Source of the DNA: Streptomyces violaceoruber
Lineage (GTDB): Bacteria > Actinomycetota > Actinomycetes > Streptomycetales > Streptomycetaceae
DNA: 64,000 bases
Reading direction: 5' to 3'
NCBI GenBank assembly: GCA_000720805.1
Contig: JODI01000024.1
Span: 72,763-136,762, forward strand
Below, piece by piece: positions 16,120 to 28,614 of this stretch (position 1 is the stretch's first letter; every line of letters starts with the position of its first letter). The notes below the pieces were generated by a model. It made no database searches. It was not told where the DNA came from and saw only the letters and a list, made by a program, of their open reading frames with translations. The position numbers and the translations under genes were made by a program.

Positions 16120-16245
16120 TCAGTTCAGCCGGGCGGCGATGGGGTCGCCGACCCGCGGGGCGATGGGGGTCAGGGGCGGGGTCACCGCGCCGATGCCGGG
16201 AAGGAAACCGGTGTCCACGACATGGAGGTTGCCGAGGTCGTGGGC
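16120..16245 (-). pseudogene. C-terminal remnant of a GMC-family oxidoreductase
   Basis: A minus-strand segment ending at the stop 16120-16122 reads NLHVVDTGFLPGIGAVTPPLTP...RVGDPIAARL. This is the C-terminal FAD-binding tail of glucose-methanol-choline oxidoreductases (compare NLYVVDxSxFPxxGAxNPxLT...RxxDHL). Only about 42 codons remain, and they abut the stop of the GH15 gene. The rest of the oxidoreductase is missing, so this is a deletion remnant. Confidence 0.75.
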
Positions 16246-18072
16246 TCAGCGCCGGTTCGCCGCGTCGAGCGCCCCGTCGAGGGTGCCGGCGGCCATGATC
16301 AAGGACAGGTGGGTGAACGCCTGGGGGAAGTTGCCCAGTTGCTCTCCGCTCGGACCGACCTCCTCGGCGAACAGGCCGACGTGGTTGGCGTACGTCTGCA
16401 TCTTCTCGAAGGTGTAGCGGGCCTGGGGGAGCCGTCCCGCCCGGGCCAGTGCGTCGACGTAGAGGAAGGTGCACAGGCTGAAGGTGCCCTCGGAGCCGCG
16501 CAACCCGTCCGGTGAGGCCGCCGGGTCGTAGCGGTAGACGAGGCTGTCGGAGACGAGTTTGCGGTCCATCGCGTCGAGCGTGGTGAGCCAGGCCGGGTCC
16601 CTCGGGGCGATGAATCCGACCATCGGCATGAGCAGCAGGGAGGCGTCCAGGACGTCGCCGCCGTAGTGCTGGACGAAGGCGTTCTCCCGCTCGCTCCAGC
16701 CGCGTTCCATGACCTGCTCGAAGACGGTGTCCCTGGCGCCGCGCCACTTCTCCACGTCGGCGGGCCTGCGGAAGTGCTCGGCCATGCGCAGCCCCTGGTC
16801 GAAGGCGACCCAGGACATCACGCGGCTGTACGTGAAGTCCTGGCGCCCGCCGCGGGTCTCCCAGATGCCCTCGTCCGGCCGGTCCCAGTGGTCGGCGAGC
16901 CAGTCCAGCGTCCTGGCCAGTGCTTTCCATCCCCGGTACGTGCTCTGCTGTGCGATGCCGCGGCCCTGGCCCTGGGACACCGCGTGCAGGACCTCGCCGT
17001 AGATGTCCAGTTGGAGCTGGTCCGCGGCCCCGTTCCCGACGCGGACGGGGGAGGAGCCGCGGTAGCCCTCGAAATGTTCGAGTGTCTCCTCCGGCAGGTC
17101 GGGGCTGCCGTCGATCCGGTACATCGTCTGGAGCGGCTCCTCCTCCTTGCCCTCCCGCTCGTGCAGCCTCTCCACGAGCCAGTGCACGAAGGCGGCGGCC
17201 TCGTCGACGAAGCCCAGGTCCAGCATGGCCCCCACGGACAGCGCGCCGTCGCGTACCCAGGTGAACCGGTAGTCCCAGTTGCGCTCTCCGCCCACCTGCT
17301 CGGGCAGCCCCATGGTCGCCGCCGCGACGAGGGCGCCGGTGGGGGCGTAGGTGAGGAGCTTGAGGGTGATGACCGAACGGTGCACCAACTCGGGCCAGCG
17401 GCCCCGGTAGCGGGACTGACGCAGCCAGTCCTGCCAGAAGCGGCCGGTGTCGTCGACCTGTGCGGTGAGCCCGTCGACCGTGAGTGGTGCGGGTGCCTCG
17501 CCGCCGGGCGCGCACACGGTGAACACGGCGCCGCCCGACTCGCCGGCGTTCAGCGTCACCCTGCCGGTTGCGTCCCGGCCGTCCCGCTCCAGCGGGAAGG
17601 AGGTCTGCAGATGCGCGTCCGTGCCCGGGGACCGGAACAGGCCGGTGTACTCGCCGAGCTCCAGCCGGTGCTCGGCGCGGCCGTAGTCGAAGCGCGGCCG
17701 GCACTCCAGCGTGAAGTCGACGGTTCCCCGCACGGCCCGCACGACGCGTACCAGGGTGTGGCGGTCGGTGGCGGTGCGGCTTCGGTCGGCGGGCATGAAG
17801 TCGACCACCTCGCCCACCCCGTCCGGTGACATGAAACGGGTCACCAGAATCGCCGTGTCGGGGTAGTAGAGCTGCTTGCAGATCGCGTCGGGGCGCTCGG
17901 GCGCGAGCCGGAGGTACCCGCCGCCGTCGTGGTCGAGGAGGGCGGCGAAGATGCTGGGGGAGTCGAACCGGGGAGCGGCGAACCAGTCCACGACCCCCTG
18001 CGACGAGACGAGCGCGGCGGTCTGCAGGTCACCAACCAGGCCGTGATCGGCGATGGGAGGGTAGCGGTCCAT
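16246..18072 (-). CDS. GH15-family glucoamylase/trehalase-like glycosidase
   Basis: The 608-residue cytosolic protein begins YPPIADHGLVGDLQTAALVSSQGVVDWFAAPRFDSPSIFAALLD, the N-terminal signature of the bacterial GH15 glucoamylase/trehalase-like family. An N-terminal beta-sandwich is followed by an (alpha/alpha)6 barrel from about residue 225 (NWDYRFTWVRDG). The distal barrel has SLLLMPMVGFI and GSEGTFSLCTFLYVDALARAGR, consistent with a catalytic glutamate. Lack of a signal peptide points to intracellular trehalose or maltodextrin hydrolysis. The gene ends exactly where the GMC remnant begins. Confidence 0.88.
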   Translation of the reverse strand: MDRYPPIADHGLVGDLQTAALVSSQGVVDWFAAPRFDSPSIFAALLDHDGGGYLRLAPERPDAICKQLYYPDTAILVTRFMSPDGVGEVVDFMPADRSRTATDRHTLVRVVRAVRGTVDFTLECRPRFDYGRAEHRLELGEYTGLFRSPGTDAHLQTSFPLERDGRDATGRVTLNAGESGGAVFTVCAPGGEAPAPLTVDGLTAQVDDTGRFWQDWLRQSRYRGRWPELVHRSVITLKLLTYAPTGALVAAATMGLPEQVGGERNWDYRFTWVRDGALSVGAMLDLGFVDEAAAFVHWLVERLHEREGKEEEPLQTMYRIDGSPDLPEETLEHFEGYRGSSPVRVGNGAADQLQLDIYGEVLHAVSQGQGRGIAQQSTYRGWKALARTLDWLADHWDRPDEGIWETRGGRQDFTYSRVMSWVAFDQGLRMAEHFRRPADVEKWRGARDTVFEQVMERGWSERENAFVQHYGGDVLDASLLLMPMVGFIAPRDPAWLTTLDAMDRKLVSDSLVYRYDPAASPDGLRGSEGTFSLCTFLYVDALARAGRLPQARYTFEKMQTYANHVGLFAEEVGPSGEQLGNFPQAFTHLSLIMAAGTLDGALDAANRR

Positions 18073-18254
18073 GGCGGCTCCGAAGTCCCGGAAACGGCCC
18101 CCTGCCGTCCACTATCGGCTACTCGGGTGGTCGCTGCGCGTCGGCAGCGGACGACGACCGCTCGCCCACGGCAGCCGGGCCGGGCCCTCTTCGGCGGCTT
18201 GCCGGGCGGGCGGCGGCTGAGGCTGTCGCCCACCCGGAGCCGTGCTGCCCCGCC

Positions 18255-21509
<3,255 letters not shown>

Positions 21510-22026
21510 ACGTGCTCCCGGTGTTACTGGGGTTACGGAGGGAACAACTCCGCGCACAGTGCTACAGGAGCTCACGCAGCCGGGCAATGTTCCAGACAGG
21601 ATTCAACAGAAGATTGCATCGCGCTCGTGCTGGTCAAACTCTGCCCCGGCGCCGCATCAGACGGCCCCGGCAAGGGGGTTGTGGGGAAAGCCGCGCTCAC
21701 CCTGGAACCGACCGGCACGTCGCTGCGGCCCGTGCCGGGCTGCCCCCCGGTCGTGTGTCGGGCTGCCCCCGGCCGTCTGCTGGGCCGCCCTCTGCCGTCT
21801 GCCGGGCTGCCCCCGGCGGCCGTCTGCCGGGCTGCCCCCGGCCGTGTGTCGGGCTGCCCTCCCGCCGTCTGCCGGGCTGCCCCGGCCCGTCTGCCGCCCG
21901 GTGGCGCGCGCCCGCGACGGCCGCCTCGAACAGGTCGCACTATGGATGAAACGGGAGATGTTGTGACACATGCTCCCGTACACGTGCTCCCGTGCGGGCG
22001 GTGGTGAACGGACGGAGGAGACGCCG
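21510..22026. other. Intergenic region with a GC-rich tandem repeat block
   Basis: This 517-bp stretch lies between two divergent genes. It contains the repeat block described separately at 21731-21901, a promoter zone for GH59 near 21520-21650, and GGAGGAG just before the membrane-protein start. I see no credible gene. The open frames through the repeat are low-complexity Arg/Pro/Ala translations. Confidence 0.6.
21731..21901. repeat. About eight imperfect 22-bp tandem repeats (GCCGTCTGCCGGGCTGCCCCCG)
   Basis: The block repeats a unit close to GCCGTCTGCCGGGCTGCCCC about eight times with substitutions (GTGTGTCGGGCTGCC, GTCTGCTGGGCCGCC and so on). It is non-coding and strongly strand-asymmetric. 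Each unit carries CCGGGC/GCCCCGG-type self-complementarity, so the transcript could fold extensively. Confidence 0.8.
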
Positions 22027-22572
22027 ATGGCAGACCTCGGACCTGGAACGAACGTACCGCCCCGGGCGCGGCAGACACTCGCCCTGAGCGCCTGCCTGTG
22101 GCTGCTTCGCCTGCTCACCGCCGCCGGTCTGGCGGTGGACGCCTATGTGCACGCGGATCTCGCCGCGAACTATCACCCGGCCGCCAGCACGATCGGCCAG
22201 GACGACCTGTTCCGCATCGAGGCCGCCGCCGCGGCACTGGCGGCCCTGCTGCTGCTCCTTTTCGGGACGCGGCCCCTCGTATGGGCGTACGCGCTGCTGG
22301 TGGCCGCGGCCGGTCTCGCCGCGGTGCTGCTCTACCGGTACGTCGACGTCGGCACCGTCGGCCCGCTGCCCGACATGTACGAGCCCCTCTGGTACCGGGA
22401 GAAGACCGCGTCCGCCGTCGCCGAGGCGGCGGCGACGCTCACCGCCGCCGCGGGGCTCCTCCTGGCCCGCCACCGGCGTAGACGACTCCGAGCAGCGGAC
22501 GGGCCTACACGAGACGGGCGCCGCGGAGGAGCAGGAGGGCGACACCGGAGGCCGCCAGGCCCAGGCAGATGA
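22027..22572 (+). CDS. Small integral membrane protein, about four TM helices
   Basis: The 181-residue protein starts at the ATG at 22027 with GGAGGAG upstream. Hydrophobic segments lie near residues 16-37 (LALSACLWLLRLLTAAGLAVDAYVH), 59-78, 82-101 and 129-146, then a basic tail. Small membrane proteins with this AVDAYVH first helix are common in streptomycetes but have no known function. Its 3' end overlaps the convergent UbiA gene by 68 bp, so the last about 22 residues (RDGRRGGAGG...) are encoded opposite UbiA codons, and the two transcripts may interfere. Confidence 0.7.
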   Translation: MADLGPGTNVPPRARQTLALSACLWLLRLLTAAGLAVDAYVHADLAANYHPAASTIGQDDLFRIEAAAAALAALLLLLFGTRPLVWAYALLVAAAGLAAVLLYRYVDVGTVGPLPDMYEPLWYREKTASAVAEAAATLTAAAGLLLARHRRRRLRAADGPTRDGRRGGAGGRHRRPPGPGR

Positions 22573-23350
22573 GGAAGGGGGCACGGCTCCGCCCGGCCGG
22601 CCACAGGGCGACAGCGAGCGTGAGTACCCAGGTCGCCGCGAGCCCGGCTCGGGCGAGGAGGCCGACGGGTCCCGCCGGGCCCAGGACCAGCACGGTTGAG
22701 CCCGCGCCCAGCGCCGCCGCGGCCAGCGTCCGCGCGCCGCGGTGGCCGGCGCGTTGCGGCAGGCCGCGGATGTCCGCCGCGAGGTCGTCGCCGATGTCCG
22801 GCAGGACGTTCGCGGCGTGGGCGCCCACCCCCATGAGCGCGGCTCCGGCCGACGCCCACCAGGGGGGCCACGGACCGGCCGGCAGGGAGAGGGTGACGAA
22901 CGCGGGCAGCAGCCCGAAGGCGACCGCGTACGGCAGCCATGACCAGACGGTGCGCTTGAGGCCCAGGTTGTAGCCCCAGGCCGCGGCCACGCCGATCAGA
23001 TGCGCGCTGCCCGCCTGCCATCCGTTCGCGAGGGAGAGCGGCACACAGGCCGCGAGGGCGCAACCCGCCGCGATCGTCACCGTCCGTGCGGAGACCGCCC
23101 CGGTTGCCAGGGGTTTGTCGTGGCGCGTGGCGGCCACGTCCCGGTCGGCGTCGATCAGGTCGTTGCTCCAGCCCACCGACAGCTGCCCGGCGAGTACCGC
23201 CGCCGCGCTCAGCACCGTACCGGCGCCGCCTCGCCCGGATGCCGCGGCCAGCACGCCGACCAGCGCGGTCACGGCCACCGAGGGCGCGGGGTGAGCGGCC
23301 AGCAGCAGGGCGACGACCCGCCCGGCCCCGCTGCGGCGAGGCTCTGTCAT
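22505..23350 (-). CDS. UbiA-family prenyltransferase
   Basis: The roughly 281-residue polytopic membrane protein carries both Asp-rich motifs of UbiA enzymes: NDLIDADRD (about residue 67) and DIGDDLAADIRGLPQR (about residue 175). These bind Mg2+-prenyl diphosphate. I take the ATG at 23350; GTG at 23365 or ATG at 23395 would add 5-15 residues, and none has a strong ribosome site. It is divergent from a type III PKS operon across about 145 bp, so it may prenylate that operon's phenolic product. Other UbiA roles (menaquinone, heme O) are less likely, because those genes normally sit elsewhere. Confidence 0.85.
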   Translation of the reverse strand: MTEPRRSGAGRVVALLLAAHPAPSVAVTALVGVLAAASGRGGAGTVLSAAAVLAGQLSVGWSNDLIDADRDVAATRHDKPLATGAVSARTVTIAAGCALAACVPLSLANGWQAGSAHLIGVAAAWGYNLGLKRTVWSWLPYAVAFGLLPAFVTLSLPAGPWPPWWASAGAALMGVGAHAANVLPDIGDDLAADIRGLPQRAGHRGARTLAAAALGAGSTVLVLGPAGPVGLLARAGLAATWVLTLAVALWPAGRSRAPFLICLGLAASGVALLLLRGARLV

Positions 23351-23496
23351 GGCTGGGGCTGTCACCGGGGTTCCGACGCTGCGCACCCCCCGCATGCTAG
23401 GCCCGGGCGACTCTTTCCCTCCGTTGCCGCACGCAGAAATGCCAGGAGATATGTGATGAGTGAGGATTCATCACAGTTCATCCCTATTCTTGCCGG

Positions 23497-24693
<1,197 letters not shown>

Positions 24694-24700
24694 GTGAGGG

Positions 24701-25249
24701 ATGACCGCTTACACCGTACTGATCCTGCTGGTGGCCGCCGAGCGGGTCGCCGAGCTCGTCGTCGCGCGCCGCAACGCCGCCTGGAGCCGCGCGCACGGCG
24801 GCGTGGCGTACGGGGACGGCCACTACCCGGTGATGGTCGCCCTGCACACCGGACTGCTGGTGGGCTGCCTCGCCGAGACCCAGCTCGCGCCGCGGCCCTT
24901 CGAGCCGCTGCTCGGCTGGCCGATGCTGGCCCTCACGCTCGGGGCGCAGGCGCTGCGCTGGTGGTGCATCAGCACCCTCGGACCGCGCTGGAACACCCGC
25001 GTCATCGTCGTACCCGGCCTCCCGCTGGTCAGCGCCGGCCCCTACCGGGTGCTGCGCCACCCCAACTACGTCGCCGTGGTCGTGGAGGGACTCGCCCTGC
25101 CGCTGGTCCACGGAGCATGGCTGACCGCGACCTGCTTCACCCTGCTCAACCTGCCGCTCCTGGCCGTCCGACTGCGCTGCGAGAACGCGGCACTGGCCCA
25201 CTCCGCCCCGCCCGCGGCCCCCGCGGCCCCGCCGTGCTCGACCTGCTGA
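24701..25249 (+). CDS. Isoprenylcysteine carboxyl methyltransferase-like membrane methyltransferase (SrsB-type)
   Basis: The 182-residue membrane protein starts 7 bp after the PKS stop. It has four to five hydrophobic segments and the ICMT-family SAM-binding block GPYRVLRHPNYVAVVVEGLALPL. The N-terminal LILLVAAERVAELVVARRNAAW matches the methyltransferases that accompany type III PKSs. In S. griseus the equivalent SrsB O-methylates alkylresorcinols (established for that homologue; inferred here). The tail is Ala/Pro-rich and overlaps the next gene by 16 bp, implying coupled translation. Confidence 0.85.
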   Translation: MTAYTVLILLVAAERVAELVVARRNAAWSRAHGGVAYGDGHYPVMVALHTGLLVGCLAETQLAPRPFEPLLGWPMLALTLGAQALRWWCISTLGPRWNTRVIVVPGLPLVSAGPYRVLRHPNYVAVVVEGLALPLVHGAWLTATCFTLLNLPLLAVRLRCENAALAHSAPPAAPAAPPCSTC

Positions 25250-26262
25250 TCGCCGGCGGCGGGCCGGCCGGACTCGCCACCGCGATCCACGCGGCCCGCG
25301 CCGGACTCGACGTGGCCGTGGCCGAGCCCCGGCCGACACCGGTCGACAAGGCCTGCGGCGAAGGACTGATGCCGGGCGCGGTGCGGGCCCTGGCCGAACT
25401 GGGCATCACCCCGCCCGGACACCCGCTGCGCGGCATCCGCTACCTCGACTCCGGGGACGACACCCGGCACGCCGTGGCCGGCTTCCGTCACGGACCGGGC
25501 CGGGGCGTGCGGCGTACGGACCTGCACGCGGCGCTGGCCCGGCGGGCGGCGGAGCTGGGCGTCCCGGTACACCCGGTCAAGATCGACGCGGCCACGGTGC
25601 GGCAGGACGCCGACAGCGTCACCGCGGCCGGACTGACGGCCCGTTACCTCGCCGCCGCGGACGGCCTGCACTCGCCCGTCCGCCGGCGGCTCGGCCTGGA
25701 CCTGCCCGACCCGCGCCCGCCCCGCTACGGGCTGCGCAGACACTTCGCCGTCGCGCCCTGGACCGACCACGTCGAGGTCCACTGGTCCGCGCGAGCCGAG
25801 GCCTACGTCACCCCGCTGGGGCCGCAGTTGCTCGGCGTGGCCATCCTGACCGGCGAGCGGGCACCGTTCGACGCGCAGCTCGCCGGCTTTCCGTCACTGG
25901 CCGGCCGCCTGCCGAGGCACGCCTCCTCCGCCGTACGCGGCGCCGGACCGCTGCGCCAACGCGTCCGCGGCCGGGTGGCAGGCCGGGTGCTGCTGGTGGG
26001 CGACGCCGCCGGCTACGTCGACGCGCTCACCGGCGAAGGCGTCTCCCTCGCCCTGGCCGGTGCTGCCCAGCTCGTCCGCTGCGTCCGCGACGACCGGCCC
26101 CTGGACTACGAACGCGCCTGGCGCCGGGCCTCACGCCGCCACCGCCTGCTCACCGACACCCTGGTACGCCTGCGCGCCCACCCCCGACTCGCCCACCTGA
26201 TCGTCCCCACCGCCGTACGCCTGCCCGCCCTGTTCACCGGACTGGTCAACGGCCTGGCCTGA
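25234..26262 (+). CDS. FAD-dependent monooxygenase (SrsC-type aromatic hydroxylase)
   Basis: The 342-residue flavoprotein starts at the GTG at 25234, inside the end of the methyltransferase gene. It has the dinucleotide motif LLIAGGGPAGLATAIHAARAG, a central DG-type motif (AADGLHSPVRRRLG) and the FAD ribityl-binding GD motif (VLLVGDAAGYVDALTGEGVSLAL). It is similar in plan to geranylgeranyl-reductase/PHBH-type oxidoreductases. In the srs pathway the third enzyme hydroxylates the methoxyresorcinol ring on the way to a quinone; the same step is inferred here. Confidence 0.85.
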   Translation: MLDLLIAGGGPAGLATAIHAARAGLDVAVAEPRPTPVDKACGEGLMPGAVRALAELGITPPGHPLRGIRYLDSGDDTRHAVAGFRHGPGRGVRRTDLHAALARRAAELGVPVHPVKIDAATVRQDADSVTAAGLTARYLAAADGLHSPVRRRLGLDLPDPRPPRYGLRRHFAVAPWTDHVEVHWSARAEAYVTPLGPQLLGVAILTGERAPFDAQLAGFPSLAGRLPRHASSAVRGAGPLRQRVRGRVAGRVLLVGDAAGYVDALTGEGVSLALAGAAQLVRCVRDDRPLDYERAWRRASRRHRLLTDTLVRLRAHPRLAHLIVPTAVRLPALFTGLVNGLA

Positions 26263-26289
26263 AACCACCCCGGCGGCCGGGCGGCCGGT

Positions 26290-26515
26290 CGTTCCTCATT
26301 CCCCTGTAGGCGCGGCGGCCGTCGCGGTCGACGGTCACGAGTCCGGCTTCGCGCAGGCGGGCTGGGCGGCACCTCGGGGAGCAGCGGGTAATGGACCACG
26401 GCGGCGGCCCCCGGCTCGTGCGTGACCAGAAGATGAGGGCGGCCGAAGACCGAGGGCAGGACCAGCAGCCGCGTGGTCGCGACGCAGGTCGAGGGAACGG
26501 ACCTGGCGCCCGTGT
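26290..26515 (-). pseudogene. Remnant of an ArsR-like winged-helix regulator (frameshifted)
   Basis: On the minus strand one frame reads LLVLPSVFGRPHLLVTHEPGAAAVVHYPL. It resembles the VPSxFVWPxLLVxxEP...YP segment of the larger ArsR-like regulators of streptomycetes. After a deletion, another frame reads ARLREAGLVTVDRDGRRAYRGMR, a recognition helix and wing of a winged-helix domain. The two parts are out of frame and the middle is missing, so this is a broken gene. Confidence 0.45.
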
Positions 26516-26518
26516 GAC

Positions 26519-26767
26519 CTACTGGATCGGGGAGTCGGGCGGGGGGAGGCGGATGGTGCGCTCCCGGTCCACGGCTTCCACGCCGGCGACCTCCGCCAGA
26601 GCCGGGATCCGGTCCTCGGCGATGGTTCCGGACAGCGTGCCGAGGATCGGTTGCTCACCCGTGACGGTCAGACCGGCCCGTCGCGCGGCCTCGACCACTT
26701 CCGCGAACCGGTCGGGGTCGACCGCGAGGATGACCCCGACCGGTTCGGACGGTGAAGACCCGCTCAC
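26519..26767 (-). CDS. Small I9-propeptide-like protein coupled to the S8 protease
   Basis: The 82-residue protein shares an ATGA overlap with the subtilase stop. It has the beta-alpha-beta-beta-alpha-beta pattern of subtilisin propeptides/I9 inhibitors: VGVILAVDPDRFAEVVEAARRAGL, GTLSGTIAEDRIPALAEVAGVEAVDRERTIRLPPP. The EDRIPALAEVAGVEAVD block is very like the end of a propeptide that sits in the protease active site. It has no signal peptide. Likely a trans-acting inhibitor or folding chaperone of the adjacent protease (inference). Confidence 0.7.
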   Translation of the reverse strand: MSGSSPSEPVGVILAVDPDRFAEVVEAARRAGLTVTGEQPILGTLSGTIAEDRIPALAEVAGVEAVDRERTIRLPPPDSPIQ

Positions 26768-28098
26768 GGGGCCTGCAGCAGACCCGAGCCGACGTCCTCG
26801 ACGGGTTGCGTCAGCGGGAAAGCACCCGACAGGAGACCGGCCTTGAGGTCGGCCGACCCGGCGTTGGGGTTGGCCTCGGCGAGCAGCGCGACGACACCCG
26901 CGACGTGTGGTGTGGCCATGCTGGTGCCCGACATCGACTGGTACCCGCCGCCGGGGGCGGCCGAGTGCACGTCCCTGCCGGGCGCGGCGATGTTGATCTC
27001 GCCGCCCGCGCCGTTGATGGCGCCGCAGGAGAAGAACGATGTGGTGAGCGACTGGTCGAGCGAGGCCACCGCCAGGATGGAGGGGCAGTTGGCGGGCCGG
27101 CCGACGGGCTCGACGGACTGGGGGCGCCGGCTCTCGTTGCCCGCGGCGGCGACGATCAGCGTCCCCCGCTCGAGCGCACGCTGGGCCAGTTGCTCGTACG
27201 TCTGGGGGAAGAGCTCACCCGGCCGGACCCGAGCGCCGAGCGACATGGAGATCACCCGTGCGCCGCGGGCGACGGCCCAGGCGATGCCCGCCAGGATCTG
27301 GCCGTCGGCGCCGCTGCCCGCGTTGCTGAGCACCTTCCCGGCGAGTATCCGGGCCTCGGTCGCCACGCCGTAGCGGGGCCCCTCCTGAGGGCCGGCCGGG
27401 CCGGCGGCGGTGCCGATGCAGTGCGTGCCGTGGCCGTGGCCGTCCTCGACGCTCTCGCCGGGCACGAAGGAGGCCGTGTCCTCGATCCGCCCGACCAGGT
27501 CCGGGTGGCGGGTGTCCACGCCGGTGTCCAGGACGGCGATCTTCACGTCGCGTCCGGTCAGGCTGGTGAGGTTGGCCCGGATCGCCTGGAGGCCCCAGGT
27601 CCACTTCTGCTCGTCGAGGGCCGGGCCCTGTGCGATGGCCATCTCGGCCTTGGTGTGGCGTTCGACCGTTTCCTCGTCGCTGCGGTAGGCCGGGAAGAAC
27701 TCGGTCGGTGCCTGCTGCGGGGCGGTGATCACCGAGGCGTAGACCATGCGCTCCGGTTCGGCCGCGATGATCGACGGATCGGCCTCGGCCGTGGTCACCA
27801 GCGTGTGGCGCTGGTCGGCCCGCACTTCGACGACGGCGGCGCCGAGTTCTTCGAAGTGCACCGATACGTCGGGGTTCTCGAGGAGTTCGGCGACGTGGGT
27901 GGTCTCGGCTCCGCTCACCCGCTCCACGGGCGCGATGTCGGCGGTGGAACGCAGTGTGTTCAGTCCGCTCTCCTGGTTGCCCGGGTCGAGCAGGACCACG
28001 TACCGACCGGTGTACTCCGCGCCCCAGCCCGACGGGGCCCCATTGGGGCGGGGCGGCTGTTCGCCGAAGGCGTGCCTGTCCAAGGGTCCGTTCGCCAT
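26764..28098 (-). CDS. S8 subtilase-family serine protease without signal peptide
   Basis: The 444-residue protein starts at the ATG at 28098 (MANGPLDRHAFGEQ). There is no hydrophobic leader, so it is cytosolic or non-classically exported. Residues about 25-140 look like a propeptide/I9-like region (YVVLLDPGN...VHFEELGAAVVEVRAD). The catalytic domain has Asp in AVLDTGVDTRHPDL, His in GHGHGTHCIGTAAG, Asn in AAAGNES and Ser in SGTSMATPHVAG. The small I9-like gene follows with a 4-bp overlap. A second leaderless protease (M6) lies 2.3 kb away with a comparable partner gene. Confidence 0.92.
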   Translation of the reverse strand: MANGPLDRHAFGEQPPRPNGAPSGWGAEYTGRYVVLLDPGNQESGLNTLRSTADIAPVERVSGAETTHVAELLENPDVSVHFEELGAAVVEVRADQRHTLVTTAEADPSIIAAEPERMVYASVITAPQQAPTEFFPAYRSDEETVERHTKAEMAIAQGPALDEQKWTWGLQAIRANLTSLTGRDVKIAVLDTGVDTRHPDLVGRIEDTASFVPGESVEDGHGHGTHCIGTAAGPAGPQEGPRYGVATEARILAGKVLSNAGSGADGQILAGIAWAVARGARVISMSLGARVRPGELFPQTYEQLAQRALERGTLIVAAAGNESRRPQSVEPVGRPANCPSILAVASLDQSLTTSFFSCGAINGAGGEINIAAPGRDVHSAAPGGGYQSMSGTSMATPHVAGVVALLAEANPNAGSADLKAGLLSGAFPLTQPVEDVGSGLLQAP

Positions 28099-28614
28099 TG
28101 AATTTCCCGCTTTCTGTGCGCTTCCCCGGACGGTGGACGCGCGCCGACGCACACAGGGTCACGTGCCGGGGACGGTGGATCACGGTTCGGCCGCGTATCG
28201 ACGTGCGAGCCGTCGTGTGCAGGCTCTGCCTGCCGGGCCGCTGTCCGGGCAACGCCCTCTTCCCACCGTCGCACCGGGTACGGGGGCCCGCAACACGGCG
28301 CGGCCTGAGCCGTTCGGGAGGTCCTGACTGCCCCTCCGGGTGGAGGAGTTGGCAGCGGACCCGCCCCGGCCGCGAGCCAGTCGAACCGTGATCTCCTCGG
28401 CGTCGCCTCCTTCTTTCCCACCGGAATCAATGAGGGACGTCAGAACAATTGACGCGCACTCGCCCCACCTCTACCTTCTGATCGATTCACCGAACTTCGT
28501 TCGAAATACCGGCCATTGGTCATTCCGGACGGACGGCCGGAGCAGTCCCTCCCGCATGTCTTCCCCCACGCGGCACGGCCGCCCACCCGCACCCGCAGGC
28601 ACCTTGGAGAGCAC
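28099..28614. other. Divergent promoter region, no gene seen
   Basis: This 516-bp gap separates the subtilase and GH43 genes. An A/T-richer patch near 28440-28530 contains CGAAC-TTC-GTTCG (28491-28503), a short perfect inverted repeat that could be an operator for the GH43 gene. No credible gene is visible. Confidence 0.45.

Noticed and set aside
15017..17704. An 895-codon minus-strand frame spanning SDR and GH15
   Set aside because: Crosses two real genes in the wrong frame. The GH15 protein is read in another frame with clear family motifs.
21572..22118. Minus-strand frames through the 22-bp repeat block as a repeat protein
   Set aside because: Translation is Arg/Ala/Gly/Pro low complexity in more than one frame, with no ribosome site; the repeat is better read as non-coding.
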